Positions 49,499 to 61,377 of a DNA stretch of 64,000 bases are shown here, in pieces. The stretch is from positions 310,001 through 374,000 of the forward strand of contig CAVYWJ010000003.1 of the NCBI GenBank assembly GCA_963772315.1. Reading direction: 5' to 3'. The stretch comes from Haliangium sp963772315 (lineage in GTDB: Bacteria > Myxococcota_A > Polyangia > Haliangiales > Haliangiaceae). The first letter of the stretch is position 1, and each line of letters begins with the position of its first letter. Under the pieces are notes generated by a model that was not told where the DNA came from, ran no database searches, and saw only the letters and a program-made list of their open reading frames with translations. The position numbers and the translations under genes are program-made.

Positions 49499-50789
49499 GT
49501 GCAGCACCTGGCCGAGGTACAGATAGACCGACCCAAGAGCCGCAAGCAGCGTGCGGCGGCGAGTAAGGTGGCGCTCACCATCGAGTGGCGCGGCAAGTTC
49601 GGCGCCGACCTCTCGGCCAGGCTCCGCGTGCGCGGGCGCAACAGCAGCCAGGACGCATGGGTCACCGTGGGCAGCGCCATCCCGGTCGCGGACCCCGATG
49701 GCGCCAGGGGCAAGGCGGCCGAAGAACTCTCGCACACGGTCTCGGTCAACCGCTACCGCGAGTACGAGGTCACCATCAGCCCCGTGGCCGGCCCGCCCGA
49801 CGATCGCTACCGCGACACCAGCGCCAGGGTGCGCGTGGGCGCCGCGGCGGCCACGGCCAGGGTCACGGCCAGGCTCGACATCAACCGCTGGAACCGCAAC
49901 AACGTCAACGACGTCTGGGAGGACCGCAACATAGCTCCCGACAAGGCGGACAACGTGAGCGCTGCGAAGCTTTTCGGTCGCACGGTCAATATCAACCAGG
50001 CCGTGGTGCCGCGCGTCGAGAAGACCAACGCCCTGTACGAAGCGCTGGCCGAGGACAGCAAGGCCGCGATCCGCGCCTTGCTGTTCGTCACCGGCGGCTA
50101 CGCGGTGCGGACCACCACCGACGGCGAGTACAGCAACCACTCCGTCGGCTACGCCATCGACGTCAACTACCACGACGACACCAAGCAGAATCACCACTTC
50201 CAGGCGGAAGACCTCGTGCTCCTCAGGGACCTGGTCGAGCCCGTGGTGCGCACCGACCCGAGCTTCGCGGCCTTTCGCGTCATGCAGGACACCGGGCTGC
50301 GCCAGCTCCAGGCCGCCCATGCCTTCAACCAGCGCTTTCCCGCCTTCCTGGCCCATCTCCTCGACCTCGACGCGGCCAGGGCAGAGCCTCGATCAGTGCT
50401 TGAACGCCGAGCAGAGCGCGTCCTACTACACCGACTACTTCCGCGCGCTGCGCGACCGGAAGGCCAGGGAGCTCTTCGACCGCGTGGACGCCCGGCTGCT
50501 GCGCCAGGCCATCAAGAAGCAGACCGACAACACCAGGAAGGCCCAGCTAGAGCTCATCCAGGCCAACTGGACCGCGCTCCAGGCCTGGGTCTTCGGCGTC
50601 AACGTCCTCGACGAGCGAGAGCACCAGCGCAAGCGCATCGTCGGTATGATCCCCCTGCGCGAGGACGTGCTACAGATGCTCCTCGACACCGGCTGGTCCT
50701 GGGGCGGCAACTGGCAAGCCGAGAAGGACTACATGCACTTCGAGGACACCGAGGCCTTGCAGCAGGTCAAGCGCAACAAGAGCAGGTGA
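49499..50789 (+). CDS. M15-type peptidase-like protein, one frameshift
   Basis: The first part (VALTIEWRGKFGADLSARLR) is beta-rich. The peptidase region has FVTGGYAVRT and SNHSVGYAIDVNYHDD, matching the SxHxxGxAxD zinc motif of D-Ala-D-Ala carboxypeptidase/VanY-type M15 enzymes, and ends WSWGGNWQAEKDYMHFED with the final zinc His. The frame shifts at GAGCCTC (50384-50390); dropping one base gives RAELDQCLNAEQSASYYTDYF. The 5' end is uncertain: GTG 49499 is the first start that keeps the beta domain, and no signal peptide is seen, so it may act as a delivered effector or lack its true N-terminus. Confidence 0.65.
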
Positions 50790-50793
50790 GCCC

Positions 50794-52176
50794 ATGCGCA
50801 CGGGGTGGTGGTACATCACGGCCGCGCTGGCCCTCGGGCTGACCCTGGCTGCGTGCACGCGCGAGAAAGCATCTGGCGCTGCTGGTGGCGCTTCCAGTGA
50901 TGTCTCCGGCGACCCGGCGCCCGCTCCGGCGCCCGCTCCGCCACGCGGCTCCCCCGCGCCGTCGGCCGGGCCTGCTGACCCTGGGCGTCCGCCGCCGGTC
51001 GAGCACATCGCGGCAGGCGACGAGCACACCTGCGTGCTGTTCCGCGGCGGCGCGGTCCGCTGCTGGGGCGCGGGCGCGCGCGGCCGTCTCGGCACCGGCG
51101 CCACGGCCAGCATCGGCGACGACGAGACCCCGGCCGCCATCCCCGACATCGCCCTGGGCGGTCGCGCAGTGCAGATCGTCGCCGGCAAGGAGCACACCTG
51201 CGCTCTGCTCGACACCGGCAGCGTGCGCTGCTGGGGCGCTGCCCGGAGCGGCCAGCTCGGCTACGGCAACCGGCGCGACATCGGCGACGACGAGGCCCCG
51301 GCCAGCGCCGGCGACGTCACCCTGGGCGAGCCCGCCGTGCAGCTCACGGCCAGCGGCATGCACACCTGCGCGCTCCTCGGCGCGGGCCGCGTGCGCTGCT
51401 GGGGCCTCGACACCGAGGGCCAGCTCGGCCTCGCGTTCGACCCGCGCACCATCGGCGACGACGAGCTGCCCACGGCCGTGCCCGCCATCGATCTTGGTGC
51501 CAGGCCAGGTGCCCAAATCGAGCAGCTGGCCAGCTCGTTCGCGCACACCTGCGCGCTGCTCGCGGGCGGCACGGTCCGCTGCTGGGGCCCGGTGCTGGGC
51601 GCGGGCGTCGACAAGCTCACGCCGGCCGCGGATCGCCCGCCGGTCGCGCTCGGCGCCCCGGCCGCGTCCCTGGGCACGGGCACGGCCGCCACCCACACCT
51701 GCGCCATCACCACGGCCGGTCGTGTCCGCTGCTGGGGCCTGGCCACCGGCGGCCCGCGCGGCCACGGCAAGAGCATCGCGGTGGGCGTTGCCCCGGGCAC
51801 GCTGCCCACGCCGGCCGAGCTCGGCGACCTGCCCATTCCCGGACGAGTGGTCCAGGTAGCGCCCGGCAGCGATCACACCTGCATCCTCACCGCCACCGGA
51901 CAGGTGCGCTGCTGGGGCGACCGCCGCTTCGGCATCCTCGGCCAGGGTCCAGGTCACGACCAGTCCGGCCGCGTCCCGGTCGAGAGCGCCACCCAGGTCG
52001 ACCTCGGCGGACGCGCGGTCGAGATCGCGGCCGGTGGCTTCCACACCTGCGCCCTGCTCGACACTGGCCGCGTGCGTTGCTGGGGCTGGAACCGCTCCGG
52101 CCAGCTCGGCTACGGCACGCCCGAGAACGTCGGCGAGCAGCGCGCGCCGGCCGCGGCAGGCGACGTCCCCCTCTGA
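50794..52176 (+). CDS. RCC1-repeat (beta-propeller) lipoprotein
   Basis: The 460-residue protein has a lipobox LTLAACTRE (Cys at about residue 21), an Ala/Pro linker, and seven RCC1-like blades. Each contains an HTCALL...VRCWG core with two cysteines (HTCVLFRGGAVRCWG, HTCALLDTGSVRCWG and so on), spaced about 50 residues, with GQLGYG turns. The paired cysteines suggest a disulfide in every blade, in line with an exported protein. It begins 4 bases after the M15-like gene. Such proteins are expanded in myxobacteria and are thought to mediate surface interactions. Confidence 0.9.
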   Translation: MRTGWWYITAALALGLTLAACTREKASGAAGGASSDVSGDPAPAPAPAPPRGSPAPSAGPADPGRPPPVEHIAAGDEHTCVLFRGGAVRCWGAGARGRLGTGATASIGDDETPAAIPDIALGGRAVQIVAGKEHTCALLDTGSVRCWGAARSGQLGYGNRRDIGDDEAPASAGDVTLGEPAVQLTASGMHTCALLGAGRVRCWGLDTEGQLGLAFDPRTIGDDELPTAVPAIDLGARPGAQIEQLASSFAHTCALLAGGTVRCWGPVLGAGVDKLTPAADRPPVALGAPAASLGTGTAATHTCAITTAGRVRCWGLATGGPRGHGKSIAVGVAPGTLPTPAELGDLPIPGRVVQVAPGSDHTCILTATGQVRCWGDRRFGILGQGPGHDQSGRVPVESATQVDLGGRAVEIAAGGFHTCALLDTGRVRCWGWNRSGQLGYGTPENVGEQRAPAAAGDVPL

Positions 52177-52427
52177 TCGTCGTGGCAGCGCCTGCCGCGC
52201 ACGCGTCGAAAAAAACCGCCACCGCGAGCCTCGGCGAGTCCCGCCCCGCCTGAGCCTCGGCTCAGCGAGCGTCGCCAATGAGCACCTGGCGGCCCAGAGC
52301 TGGGCTGTATCGCCGCGAGCGAGCGAGCGCCGGCGAGCTTCGGTGAGTGCCTCGTCCTTGCGCATCCCTTCGTTGCTGGGGCCTCCCTGGCCGGCGGCGG
52401 CTGCCGCCAGCAGATGCCCGGCAGGTT
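52177..52427. other. Intergenic, no gene recognised
   Basis: Between the RCC1 gene end and the HAD fragment end there is no supported frame. A GAAAAAAAC run near 52208-52215 reads as a T run on the minus strand, but I see no convincing stem next to it. Confidence 0.3.
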
Positions 52428-52710
52428 TCAGTAGACCGTGTCGTCCTGATCCGCGATGCCGTACGCCGCGCACGAGTAGCCGGCGACCTTCTGCCCCAGG
52501 GGTTCGATGAACATCGGGTTGATCAGCCACTTGCTGTCCGCGTTCTCGTACGCAAGGCACATGAGCTCGGTCTTGTTGCGGTTGACGACCAAGCGCACGG
52601 TCTGCGCGTCGCGCAGCATCCACAGATCCGTGGTCGAATCGCCAGCGGTGAACGCGAGCGGGCTGTCCGCAGCGATCGCGGCGCGCGACTTCCTCACCGT
52701 CGAGGTGCTC
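52428..52710 (-). pseudogene. HAD-like phosphatase, C-terminal fragment
   Basis: The recognisable part is SPLAFTAGDSTTDLWMLRDAQTVRLVVNRNK, with the HAD motif IV-type GDSTTD, followed by MCLAYENADSKWLINPMFIE and a C-terminus ending DDTVY. The upstream motifs (DxDxT, Lys) are absent; before about 52710 the frame merges with unrelated sequence near the dehydrogenase remnant. It is the tail of a phosphoserine-phosphatase-like gene. Confidence 0.6.
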
Positions 52711-52785
52711 ACGCTGGCCGGCCTGACACGCTCCGCTTCCACCACTGCGAGGCGGCCTGAAACGTCCCGATCGCGTTTCCGGACA

Positions 52786-53300
52786 TCACGGGACGAGCAC
52801 GACACGGCCCTTGAGCTCACGGCGTTCGAGCAGCGCATGGGCACGGGCAGCCTCGCCAAGGGGCAGTACCGTGTGCGGGACGGCCGGGAGCCTCAGCGCG
52901 AGGAGCGCACGGGTTGCTGTGCGCAGGTCATCGCCGTCCAGGTCTTCCGTCGAGTAGCCCGTGATCGTCAGCGCGTCCAGGAGGCTCCATGCGTCGAGCT
53001 GCTCGGCGTAGCCGCCATTGCGCTCGGCCCGCACTCCGCCGAAGCCCTGCATCATCGTCCACACACGGTCACCCGTGCGGATGCCTTCGACTCCGTCCGC
53101 GACCTCCACGACATCGCCCACGACCTCCAACCCAGGGACGTACGGAAACTTCGGGTCGCGGCGGATGAGCCAGTTGCCCGCGCGAATCTCCAGATCCGAG
53201 TGGTTCACCGCCGAGGCCAGCGCTCGAAGCCGAATCTCGCCGCCGCCCAGCGGTGGAAGGTCGATCTCCTCGACGGTCAGGAGGTCCCGTCCTGCATTCG
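52786..53300 (-). pseudogene. Zinc-type alcohol dehydrogenase/quinone reductase-like gene, decayed
   Basis: In one frame the sequence reads GRDLLTVEEIDLPPLGGGEI, ASAVNHSDLEIRAGNWLIRRDPKF and PYVPGLEVVGDVVEV, the catalytic domain of MDR enzymes, and ends with the family C-terminus LPLGEAARAHALLERRELKGRVVLVP. There is no start codon at the N-terminal edge, and the NAD(P)-binding Rossmann part is missing: YAEQLDA is joined directly to WSLLDALTITGYS. Internal deletion and lost start mark a pseudogene. Confidence 0.7.
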
Positions 53301-53304
53301 CGGC

Positions 53305-54195
53305 TCACCGCAGCAGCGCCGTACACGTGTCCGGCAGCGCCGGCATGCTGCGCACCCGATCCTGGTACTGCTTCCGCTCCTGCTGCTGCGCGGCCTGCTT
53401 CTCCTCGTCGAGCCAGTCGCTGATCTCGGCGCAGCCATCGCCTGGCGGCAGGGCGGGTTGCGCCTCGCAGTCCGGGCTGTCGGCCGGGCACGCGAGCCTC
53501 ACATGGAAGTGCTCGTCGTGGCCCCACCACGGCCTGACCTTGCGCAGCCAGCCGCGATCGCCTCTGGCTTCCTGGCACAGCTCGCGCTTGACCACGGGAT
53601 TGACGAAGATGCGCGCCACCCGCTCGTCCGCGGCTGCCAGCGCCAGCACGCGCACGATGCGCGGCGACCAGTCGCGCGTGCGCTCCTTGCCCTTCGCCGA
53701 CACCACCGCGCGCTGCCGCAGGCGCTCGCGCTCGTCCACGGGCAAGACCCGCCGCGCCGCCTTCGCCGGCGCCCAGAACCAGATGTCCACATCGAGCCCG
53801 CTCTGGTGGCTGGAGTGTCCTGACGGCGCCGGCCCGCCGCGCGGCTGGCCGAGATCGCCGATCAGCAGCACGCCCAGATCGGCCTTGCGCACCGCCAGGG
53901 CCAGCCCGCGCACGAAGTCGATCAGCGCGGGATGCCCGTAGTGCCGGTTGCGGCTCGGCTTGGCCACCTGGAAGCCCGGCCCGTCGAGCGGCAGCGCCTC
54001 GGCGCCCTGCACGCAACCAGCGCTGTACCCGCCGATCGACCGCGCCGGCCCCTGCGCCGGCTCCGCGAACCTTGCCCAGGGCGTATCGCGCTTGGGCGCG
54101 GAATCGGCCCACGCCGTCGATGTCGTCAGGAGCATGCCGAGCCATGCCATGGTGATCCAGGAGAGACAGCGCTGCACGCCCCGAAGATAGCGCAT
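53305..54195 (-). CDS. mepA: Penicillin-insensitive murein endopeptidase (M74, MepA-like)
   Basis: The 296-residue protein has a signal peptide (WITMAWLGMLLTTSTAWA). It contains the M74 motifs: SIGGYSAGCVQGAEALPLDG, LLIGDLGQPRGGPAPSGHSSHQSGLDVDIWFW with zinc-binding His and Asp, and WWGHDEHFHVRLACP with the H-x-H ligand pair. The tail has paired cysteines. MepA cleaves D-Ala-meso-DAP cross-links in the periplasm. ATG 54193-54195 places the signal peptide at the N-terminus; two upstream in-frame starts would extend it. Confidence 0.9.
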   Translation of the reverse strand: MRYLRGVQRCLSWITMAWLGMLLTTSTAWADSAPKRDTPWARFAEPAQGPARSIGGYSAGCVQGAEALPLDGPGFQVAKPSRNRHYGHPALIDFVRGLALAVRKADLGVLLIGDLGQPRGGPAPSGHSSHQSGLDVDIWFWAPAKAARRVLPVDERERLRQRAVVSAKGKERTRDWSPRIVRVLALAAADERVARIFVNPVVKRELCQEARGDRGWLRKVRPWWGHDEHFHVRLACPADSPDCEAQPALPPGDGCAEISDWLDEEKQAAQQQERKQYQDRVRSMPALPDTCTALLR

Positions 54196-54356
54196 TCTCA
54201 CTCGCAGATGCTGCATCGCAGCACCGGGCAGGTGGACGAATACTGTCTTGCACGCCCGGTCTTCGATATCCTGCGCGCTCTGAAACAGGACGGTCGCGCC
54301 CCGACCGCGGGGTATGCGAGCCACCCGTCCACGCATTTGCCCAGGAGAAAACCGTG

Positions 54357-54983
54357 ATGCGTTCCAAGCTGGCTCTGGCATTCATGCTCGTTCTGTTCGC
54401 CTCGCCCGCCGCCGCGGACGACCCGGCCCTCGGCGCCACGACCTTCACCGTCTATGAAGGTTGGTTGAGTCCCCACCAGCAGCCCGGAGAGGAGTCCGAG
54501 GTACCGCCCCCGCTCAAGAAGAGCCTGGGGGCCACGGCACCCTCGACACCGCGCGATCAGCGCAAGTCCAAGGGCCACGGACGGATCCGCTTCGCGCGCG
54601 ATCTCAGCAAGGCGTATGTCGATGTCCAGATCACGGGCGTCGATCCCGCCGACATCCTCATGTTCCACATCCACTGCGGCCCGCCCGGATTCCTCGGCCC
54701 CATCCTCGTCGACCTCGGCACGTCCAAGAGCTTCACCAACGGCAAGCTCTCGATGGAGATCACCAACAAGGACATCATCTTCGTCAAGCAGCTGCCCCGT
54801 GGCCTGAAGTTCCACCTGCCCGAGAGCTGCCCCTCGGATCCCGGGTTCCCGTCCCAGGTGAAGACCATCGCGGGCATGGAGGCCCTGGCGAAGAAGGGCA
54901 TGCTCTATTTCAATCTCCACACCAAGGCGCACACCTTCTACGGTGAGATGCGCGGTCAGATCTACCCCGCCCCGACCCGGTAA
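54357..54983 (+). CDS. Secreted CHRD-domain protein
   Basis: The 208-residue protein has a signal peptide (LALAFMLVLFASPAAAD) and a CHRD domain: GRIRFARDLSKAYVDVQITGVDPADILMFHIHCGPPG and, at the C-terminus, LYFNLHTKAHTFYGEMRGQI, the classic closing motif. A Pro-rich, charged insert lies at about residues 40-70. CHRD domains occur in chordin and in bacterial secreted proteins of unknown role. AGGAG precedes the ATG at a distance of 9; GTG 54354 is a possible alternative start. Confidence 0.88.
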   Translation: MRSKLALAFMLVLFASPAAADDPALGATTFTVYEGWLSPHQQPGEESEVPPPLKKSLGATAPSTPRDQRKSKGHGRIRFARDLSKAYVDVQITGVDPADILMFHIHCGPPGFLGPILVDLGTSKSFTNGKLSMEITNKDIIFVKQLPRGLKFHLPESCPSDPGFPSQVKTIAGMEALAKKGMLYFNLHTKAHTFYGEMRGQIYPAPTR

Positions 54984-55141
54984 GGGCGCCCCAGACACGC
55001 AGCCCGAGACGACGCAGCCCACGCCGCGCCGCGCTTCTTTCATCACGAGCGCGTGCGCTCGCGCCACGTACCAACGGTCGTGGCCTCTGCATCTCGATGA
55101 CGACGCAGAGGCAAAATCACACCGGATGAAGGTACGAACTC

Positions 55142-57068
<1,927 letters not shown>

Positions 57069-57265
57069 GGCGCGCGCCATGGCACGAGGCATGCACGATA
57101 GGTTATCGAGGTGCTGCTGAAACGCAGCCGCCATCGCCTCGGCCTCGCGGCTTTCGTGTGAGCCGCGAGGCGCCCTGGAAGACCTCTCTGCCTCCCAGGG
57201 CACGTGTCGAGGAGGCATGCGCCTCCACAGCGCGTGCCGATCTGTAACATTGGAAGGGAGGAATT

Positions 57266-57844
57266 ATGAACAGGACAGGAACGAACGTGTTTGTCCTTCT
57301 CCTGGCCACGCTCGCGGCCCCGGCCATCGCTCCCGGCGATGCGACCGGCCATGAGGAGGTACCGGATATCGAGATCATCTCCGCCGTGATGGGAGGAAGC
57401 GGGTGTCCTGACGAGACTGCGAGCTTCACCCTGAGCGCTGACAAGCGGAAGCTCTCCGTCAGGCTCGATGATTACCCGGCCCACGCCGATAGATACGCGA
57501 GCTGCAACATCGCGGTGCTGTTGAGCGTGCCAGCAGGCGTCACCATTGCCCTGGTGGACATCGATTACCGGGGCTACGCCCGCATCCCCGACCTGGACGG
57601 TAGCAGAGCCCGGCTGCGTGCGGAGTATTTCTTCGCTGGTGGCACGGGACCCGTCGGCAAACACACATTCCCTCGTGGATTCGAGGGTAATTACATGATC
57701 TGGCCTGATGCTCTCGGCACGGTATGGTCGCCCTGCGAGGAGCAGGTGCTCGCTCGCGCCAACACCGGCATCAGGGTATGGGGATCGGACTCGCTCGTCA
57801 CCATCGACGAGATCACGGTCTACCTCGACTGGGATCATTGCTGA
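57266..57844 (+). CDS. DUF4360 secreted protein, copy 1
   Basis: The 192-residue protein has a signal peptide (NVFVLLLATLAAPAIAPG) and DUF4360 marks: GGSGCPDETASFTLSADKRKLSVRLDDY, ASCNIAVLLSVPAGVTIALVDIDYRGYA and the C-terminal YLDWDHC. The conserved cysteines probably form disulfides. The start at 57266 follows GGGAGGAATT. It has a paralogue 510 bases downstream with about half of its residues identical, and the upstream regions are also alike, so the pair arose by tandem duplication. Function unknown; DUF4360 proteins are secreted in bacteria and fungi. Confidence 0.88.
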   Translation: MNRTGTNVFVLLLATLAAPAIAPGDATGHEEVPDIEIISAVMGGSGCPDETASFTLSADKRKLSVRLDDYPAHADRYASCNIAVLLSVPAGVTIALVDIDYRGYARIPDLDGSRARLRAEYFFAGGTGPVGKHTFPRGFEGNYMIWPDALGTVWSPCEEQVLARANTGIRVWGSDSLVTIDEITVYLDWDHC

Positions 57845-58353
57845 GCACCAGCTCGGCCCTCGCCGCGACCAGCGCCACGCGCTGGTCCGTTCCAGGCTCC
57901 GGCACCCTCCGGCCTGCAGTGACAGCACGGGGGCAGGCGCGAGACTTTGCGCAGTTCCTGCACCAGACGCCTGCGCACCTGCGCGATCGAGACGCGCGCG
58001 GCGCTTCGCTCGGGACCGCGTCCGCAGCCGCACCGGCCACGGAGACGCGCCAATACGTAGATAAAGGCATCGGGAGGAGCTGCGGTGTCGACCACATGGT
58101 TAATGGCATACAGCATGCACATTCGGGGAATGAGGTGCTGCTGAACGCAGCCGCCGTCTTCTCGGCTCCGTTGCTTGGCGGGACATCGCGAGATGCGCTG
58201 GAGGAGAAATTGCTCCAGGGCACGTGGCCAGCTGGCAGAGCCCCGGCACGTAGCGAGCCCGAGAAGAGTGATCGCGAGGAGTGCCCTGCCAGTACCCATG
58301 CCGGATGCGGGAGCATCCGGGCGCCGGGCACCACGGAATGGAAGGAGAACCTT
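57845..58353. other. Intergenic region, partly a duplicate of the region before copy 1
   Basis: No supported gene is present. About 58100-58240 resembles the stretch 57090-57215: both carry GAGGTGCTGCTGAA, CGCAGCCGCC and a CTCCAGGGCACGTG-like element. A promoter for the second DUF4360 gene is likely here. Confidence 0.45.
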
Positions 58354-58953
58354 ATGAACAGGATAAGAACAAACGTATTTGTCAGCCTGGCGGCCACTCT
58401 CGCTGCCCTGGCCTTCACGCCCGGCCATGCGATCGCCGATGAGGAGGTACCGGACATCCATATTGTCTCGGCCGACGTCGGAGGAAGCGGCTGTCCCGAG
58501 GGCACGGCGAGCGTCGTCCTCAGCGACGACAAGCGGACGCTCTCGATCCTATTCGATCAGTACCTGGTGGAAGATAACCACTACGCGAGCTGCAACATCG
58601 CGGTGTCGTTGCACGTTCCGCGCGGCGTCACCATTGCCCTGCTGGACATCGACTACCGTGGCTACGCCAGCATCCCCGACCTCTACGGCAGAAAAGGCCG
58701 GTTCCGCACCGAATACTTCTTCGCCGGCGACACCGGGCCCGTTCGCATAGAAAACTTCCCTCGTGGCTTCGACGCCAACTTCATGATCTCGCATGACCTC
58801 GTCGGCGCGGTCTGGGCGCCCTGCGGGGCGGAGGTGATCGCCCGGGCCAACACCAGCCTCAAGACATGGGGAAGGGGCTCGTTCCTCATCATCGATACCG
58901 CGGATGTGACCACCGACGGCATCACCTTCTACCTCGACTGGCACTACTGCTGA
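58354..58953 (+). CDS. DUF4360 secreted protein, copy 2
   Basis: The 199-residue product mirrors copy 1: signal peptide (NVFVSLAATLAALAFTPGHA), GGSGCPEGTASVVLSDDKRTLSILFD, ASCNIAVSLHVPRGVTIALLDIDYRGYA and the terminal YLDWHYC. A short insertion near the end (TADVTTDG) is the main length difference. AAGGAG lies 9 bases before the ATG at 58354. It is followed by a strong terminator at 58995, so transcription of the pair probably ends there. Confidence 0.88.
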   Translation: MNRIRTNVFVSLAATLAALAFTPGHAIADEEVPDIHIVSADVGGSGCPEGTASVVLSDDKRTLSILFDQYLVEDNHYASCNIAVSLHVPRGVTIALLDIDYRGYASIPDLYGRKGRFRTEYFFAGDTGPVRIENFPRGFDANFMISHDLVGAVWAPCGAEVIARANTSLKTWGRGSFLIIDTADVTTDGITFYLDWHYC

Positions 58954-58994
58954 GCGAGCCCCCGCACGTTCACACGAGTGCCGGATCGAGAGTC

Positions 58995-59023
58995 AACGCG
59001 GCTGCCCGGGCAGCCGCGTTTTT
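58995..59023 (+). terminator. Rho-independent terminator
   Basis: A perfect 26-bp palindrome (AACGCGGCTGCCC and its complement, 58995-59020) is followed by TTT and sits 42 bases after the stop of the second DUF4360 gene. The AA at the left side means it may also act, more weakly, on the convergent gene ending at 59130. Confidence 0.9.
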
Positions 59024-59129
59024 CATATCGCAGACCGAGCCGCGCGCTCGAGCCCCGACGTCATGTGCGCCATCTCGCACGCGGCGGATTGCCACGTTGG
59101 TCGAGTCAGGGCAGGCTCGAATTACTTGT

Positions 59130-60864
59130 TCAGTCGAGCACCTGCGTACAGAATGCGTACCCGAGTGTGTCCGCGTCCTCGCTCCATGACGCCAGCATGC
59201 GTCCCTGTGGCGACGCGCTCAGCCGCAGGTCATTGTAGCCGGCTCGCCCGGCGCACGAGGGGTTGGCTCCCTGCTCCCAGCCGCGCTCCGGCACGTAGCG
59301 CCGGAGCCAGAGCTCCAGGGGCGTCCCGCCGGCATTCACCGTCCATCCCGCCAGCGCGCTGCCATGACGATCCATGACGACGTTGTACTCGAGGAATCCA
59401 AACTGACTGTATGCATCACTGATTGCCTGGAGATCGTGCCATCCCTGCTGCAAGTCGAAGCGGTCCGCGAAGAGCAGGGCGCATGACTCGCCGCCCCCAC
59501 AGCTCGTGCGCTCGTTCCACATGACCACCGCGTCACCGTGGCTGTTGAACGCGAACGCGCCACGCCAGATACCTTGATCCGGATCGATCGCGGGGCCGCC
59601 ATCGGCAAAGGCTGGCTGGCTCCAGCCGGTGTTCAGCTCGTAGCTGCTCCAGCGCAGGCGGTACTGGGTGCCGTCTTGCTGGAGCCAGAACGCCATGCCG
59701 CGACCATCGCCGTCCAGCACCAGCCGCGGCTCACGCGCGAGCCCGGTCGCCGGCTCGAGCACGGTGGCCGCATCCCACAGGCCGTCGCGAGACCGCGCGG
59801 TCCAGATCTGGTCCCCCTGGGCCCACAGCGCCAGGCCGTTTCCGGCATCGTCGACCGCCAGCTGCAGCGAGCTCGCATTCGAGACCAGCTGGTCCAGGGG
59901 AATCGGGTCGCTCCACTGCGCGCCGCTGAAGCGACTGGCCAGCACACCCGTGTGCGTGCCGACGTCTTGCAGCCAGGCCGCCAGCCCTTTCCCGCGCGCA
60001 TCGATCCCCACCTGCGCGGGCCCGCCGCCGCCCTCCATCGTGGCTTCCACCCAGGCGACCCCGCTGTTCACGTACGATGCCGCCTCTCGCGTCAACGTGC
60101 TTTGCCACACGGCCAGCGCAGCATCCTCGAGACCGACGGCCACCACCATGCTGTCGGGCGCGCCGGTGTACGAGACCAGAGCCGTACTCTCCCAGCCCGC
60201 TGGCGCCTGGTAGCGTCGTGAGTAGATGGTGCCTTCGGCCCACCAGAGCGCGAATGCCTGGCCGCGACCTCCCATGCTCAGGGCCCGGGACACCGCGCCG
60301 TGCGTGACAGCGCCGGCAGCGCCGAGCACGCCCTCGCGCATCGTGAACGCTCCGCGCCATTCCTGGGCCAGCGGCGTCCCCGAGAGATCCGTGACCGCGG
60401 TGCCGATGACGAGTTCGTAGCGCTCGTGCAGGGTCAACTCGGCCGCGGGCGCGAAGCGCACCACCGCGCCATCCACGCTCACGGTGCCCGCCGTCGCGCG
60501 ACCGTGCCGGCCATCGACGAGCTGGAACGACGCCTCGTCGACCGAGCCGGGATCGATCGCCTCATCGAAGGTCACCGCGATCTCGACGTCGGTGGCCACG
60601 CCGGTGGTGTCGGGCTCGGGCGTGGCCGAGACCACCCGCGGCGGCACTCCATCGGACGGCCGCGCGTCCCTCCCGGCGTCGGGGGCGTCCACCGGCGGCG
60701 ACGCGGCGTCCCGCGACTCGAGCCTCCTCGACCCCGATGATCCAGGCACAGCCCGACATCGAGGCGCTCCAGGCCAGCCACGGCAGCAGCAGCGCGCACC
60801 CGCGAGTCCCCGAGCGCAGGACTGCATGCCGGTTCCAGAGACCGCTCCATCGTGATGTTCTCAT
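59130..60864 (-). CDS. Ig-like-domain lipoprotein with repeat-rich C-terminus, one frameshift
   Basis: The N-terminal frame (start 60862-60864) gives a lipoprotein signal LLLPWLAWSASMSGCAW. One base too many in GAGGCTC (plus strand GAGCCTC, 60720-60726) shifts the frame; removing it gives GVEELESRDAASPPVDAPDAG. Then comes a bacterial Ig-like Big_5 domain (PDTTGVATDVEIAVTFDEAIDPGSV ... LTLHERYELVIGTAVTDLSGTPL). The rest, about 200-575, has weak repeats with WSD, ALWAQGD and AVWQ motifs, as in beta-propeller surface proteins. It is convergent with the DUF4360 genes. Confidence 0.8.
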
Positions 60865-61377
60865 ACTTGATCACCACTCTTTCCTCTCGTGCCACTGGCC
60901 CCTCGAGATGGTCATCCCCTCGCGGCAGTCAGCTCGGCCGAGAATACACTCGGCACTGCACCATCCGCGGCCCTGACGGGACTGATCGAGATGATCCTCG
61001 TCTCTGTGGGCAAGCGGCCGGCGGCCCCGTGTTCACGCCGGGCAGCATCGCCAGCGCTGGCCCGGTGGACATCGGCCCCAGCCTGATGAGCACCACCGGC
61101 GCCAGCGCCGGCAAGATCCATGAAGAAGGACCAGGCAGCAGTGTCGCCTCCGCTGATTCCATCGCTGCTCTGCTGCTAACGGATGCATATGAGTCTCTGC
61201 AGATCTACTGATCGCATCAGTGTCGCGCCGCAGAAAAGGACATGTGGGCTATTTACGCCGTCCAGAAGGTCGAGTAACGTGGATAACAGGAAATACGAAG
61301 GAGTCCTGATCTGCCAGGGCCATGTTCGACCTGTCTGCTGGACAGAGAGTCCGGGCATTGCCGGCAGGAGTAATGGT
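60865..61377. other. Intergenic region with relic of a DUF4157-type toxin gene
   Basis: Most of the region has no supported frame. At about 60968-61012 the sequence GCCCTGACGGGACTGATCGA and the bases after it encode AALTGLIEMILVSVG, which closely matches EALTGLIDMILLSVG in the toxin gene starting at 61378 (62766-62807). This suggests that the 3' part of an older paralogue once stood here. A short frame at 61242 (about 11 codons after AAAAGGA) could be a leader peptide. Confidence 0.5.
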
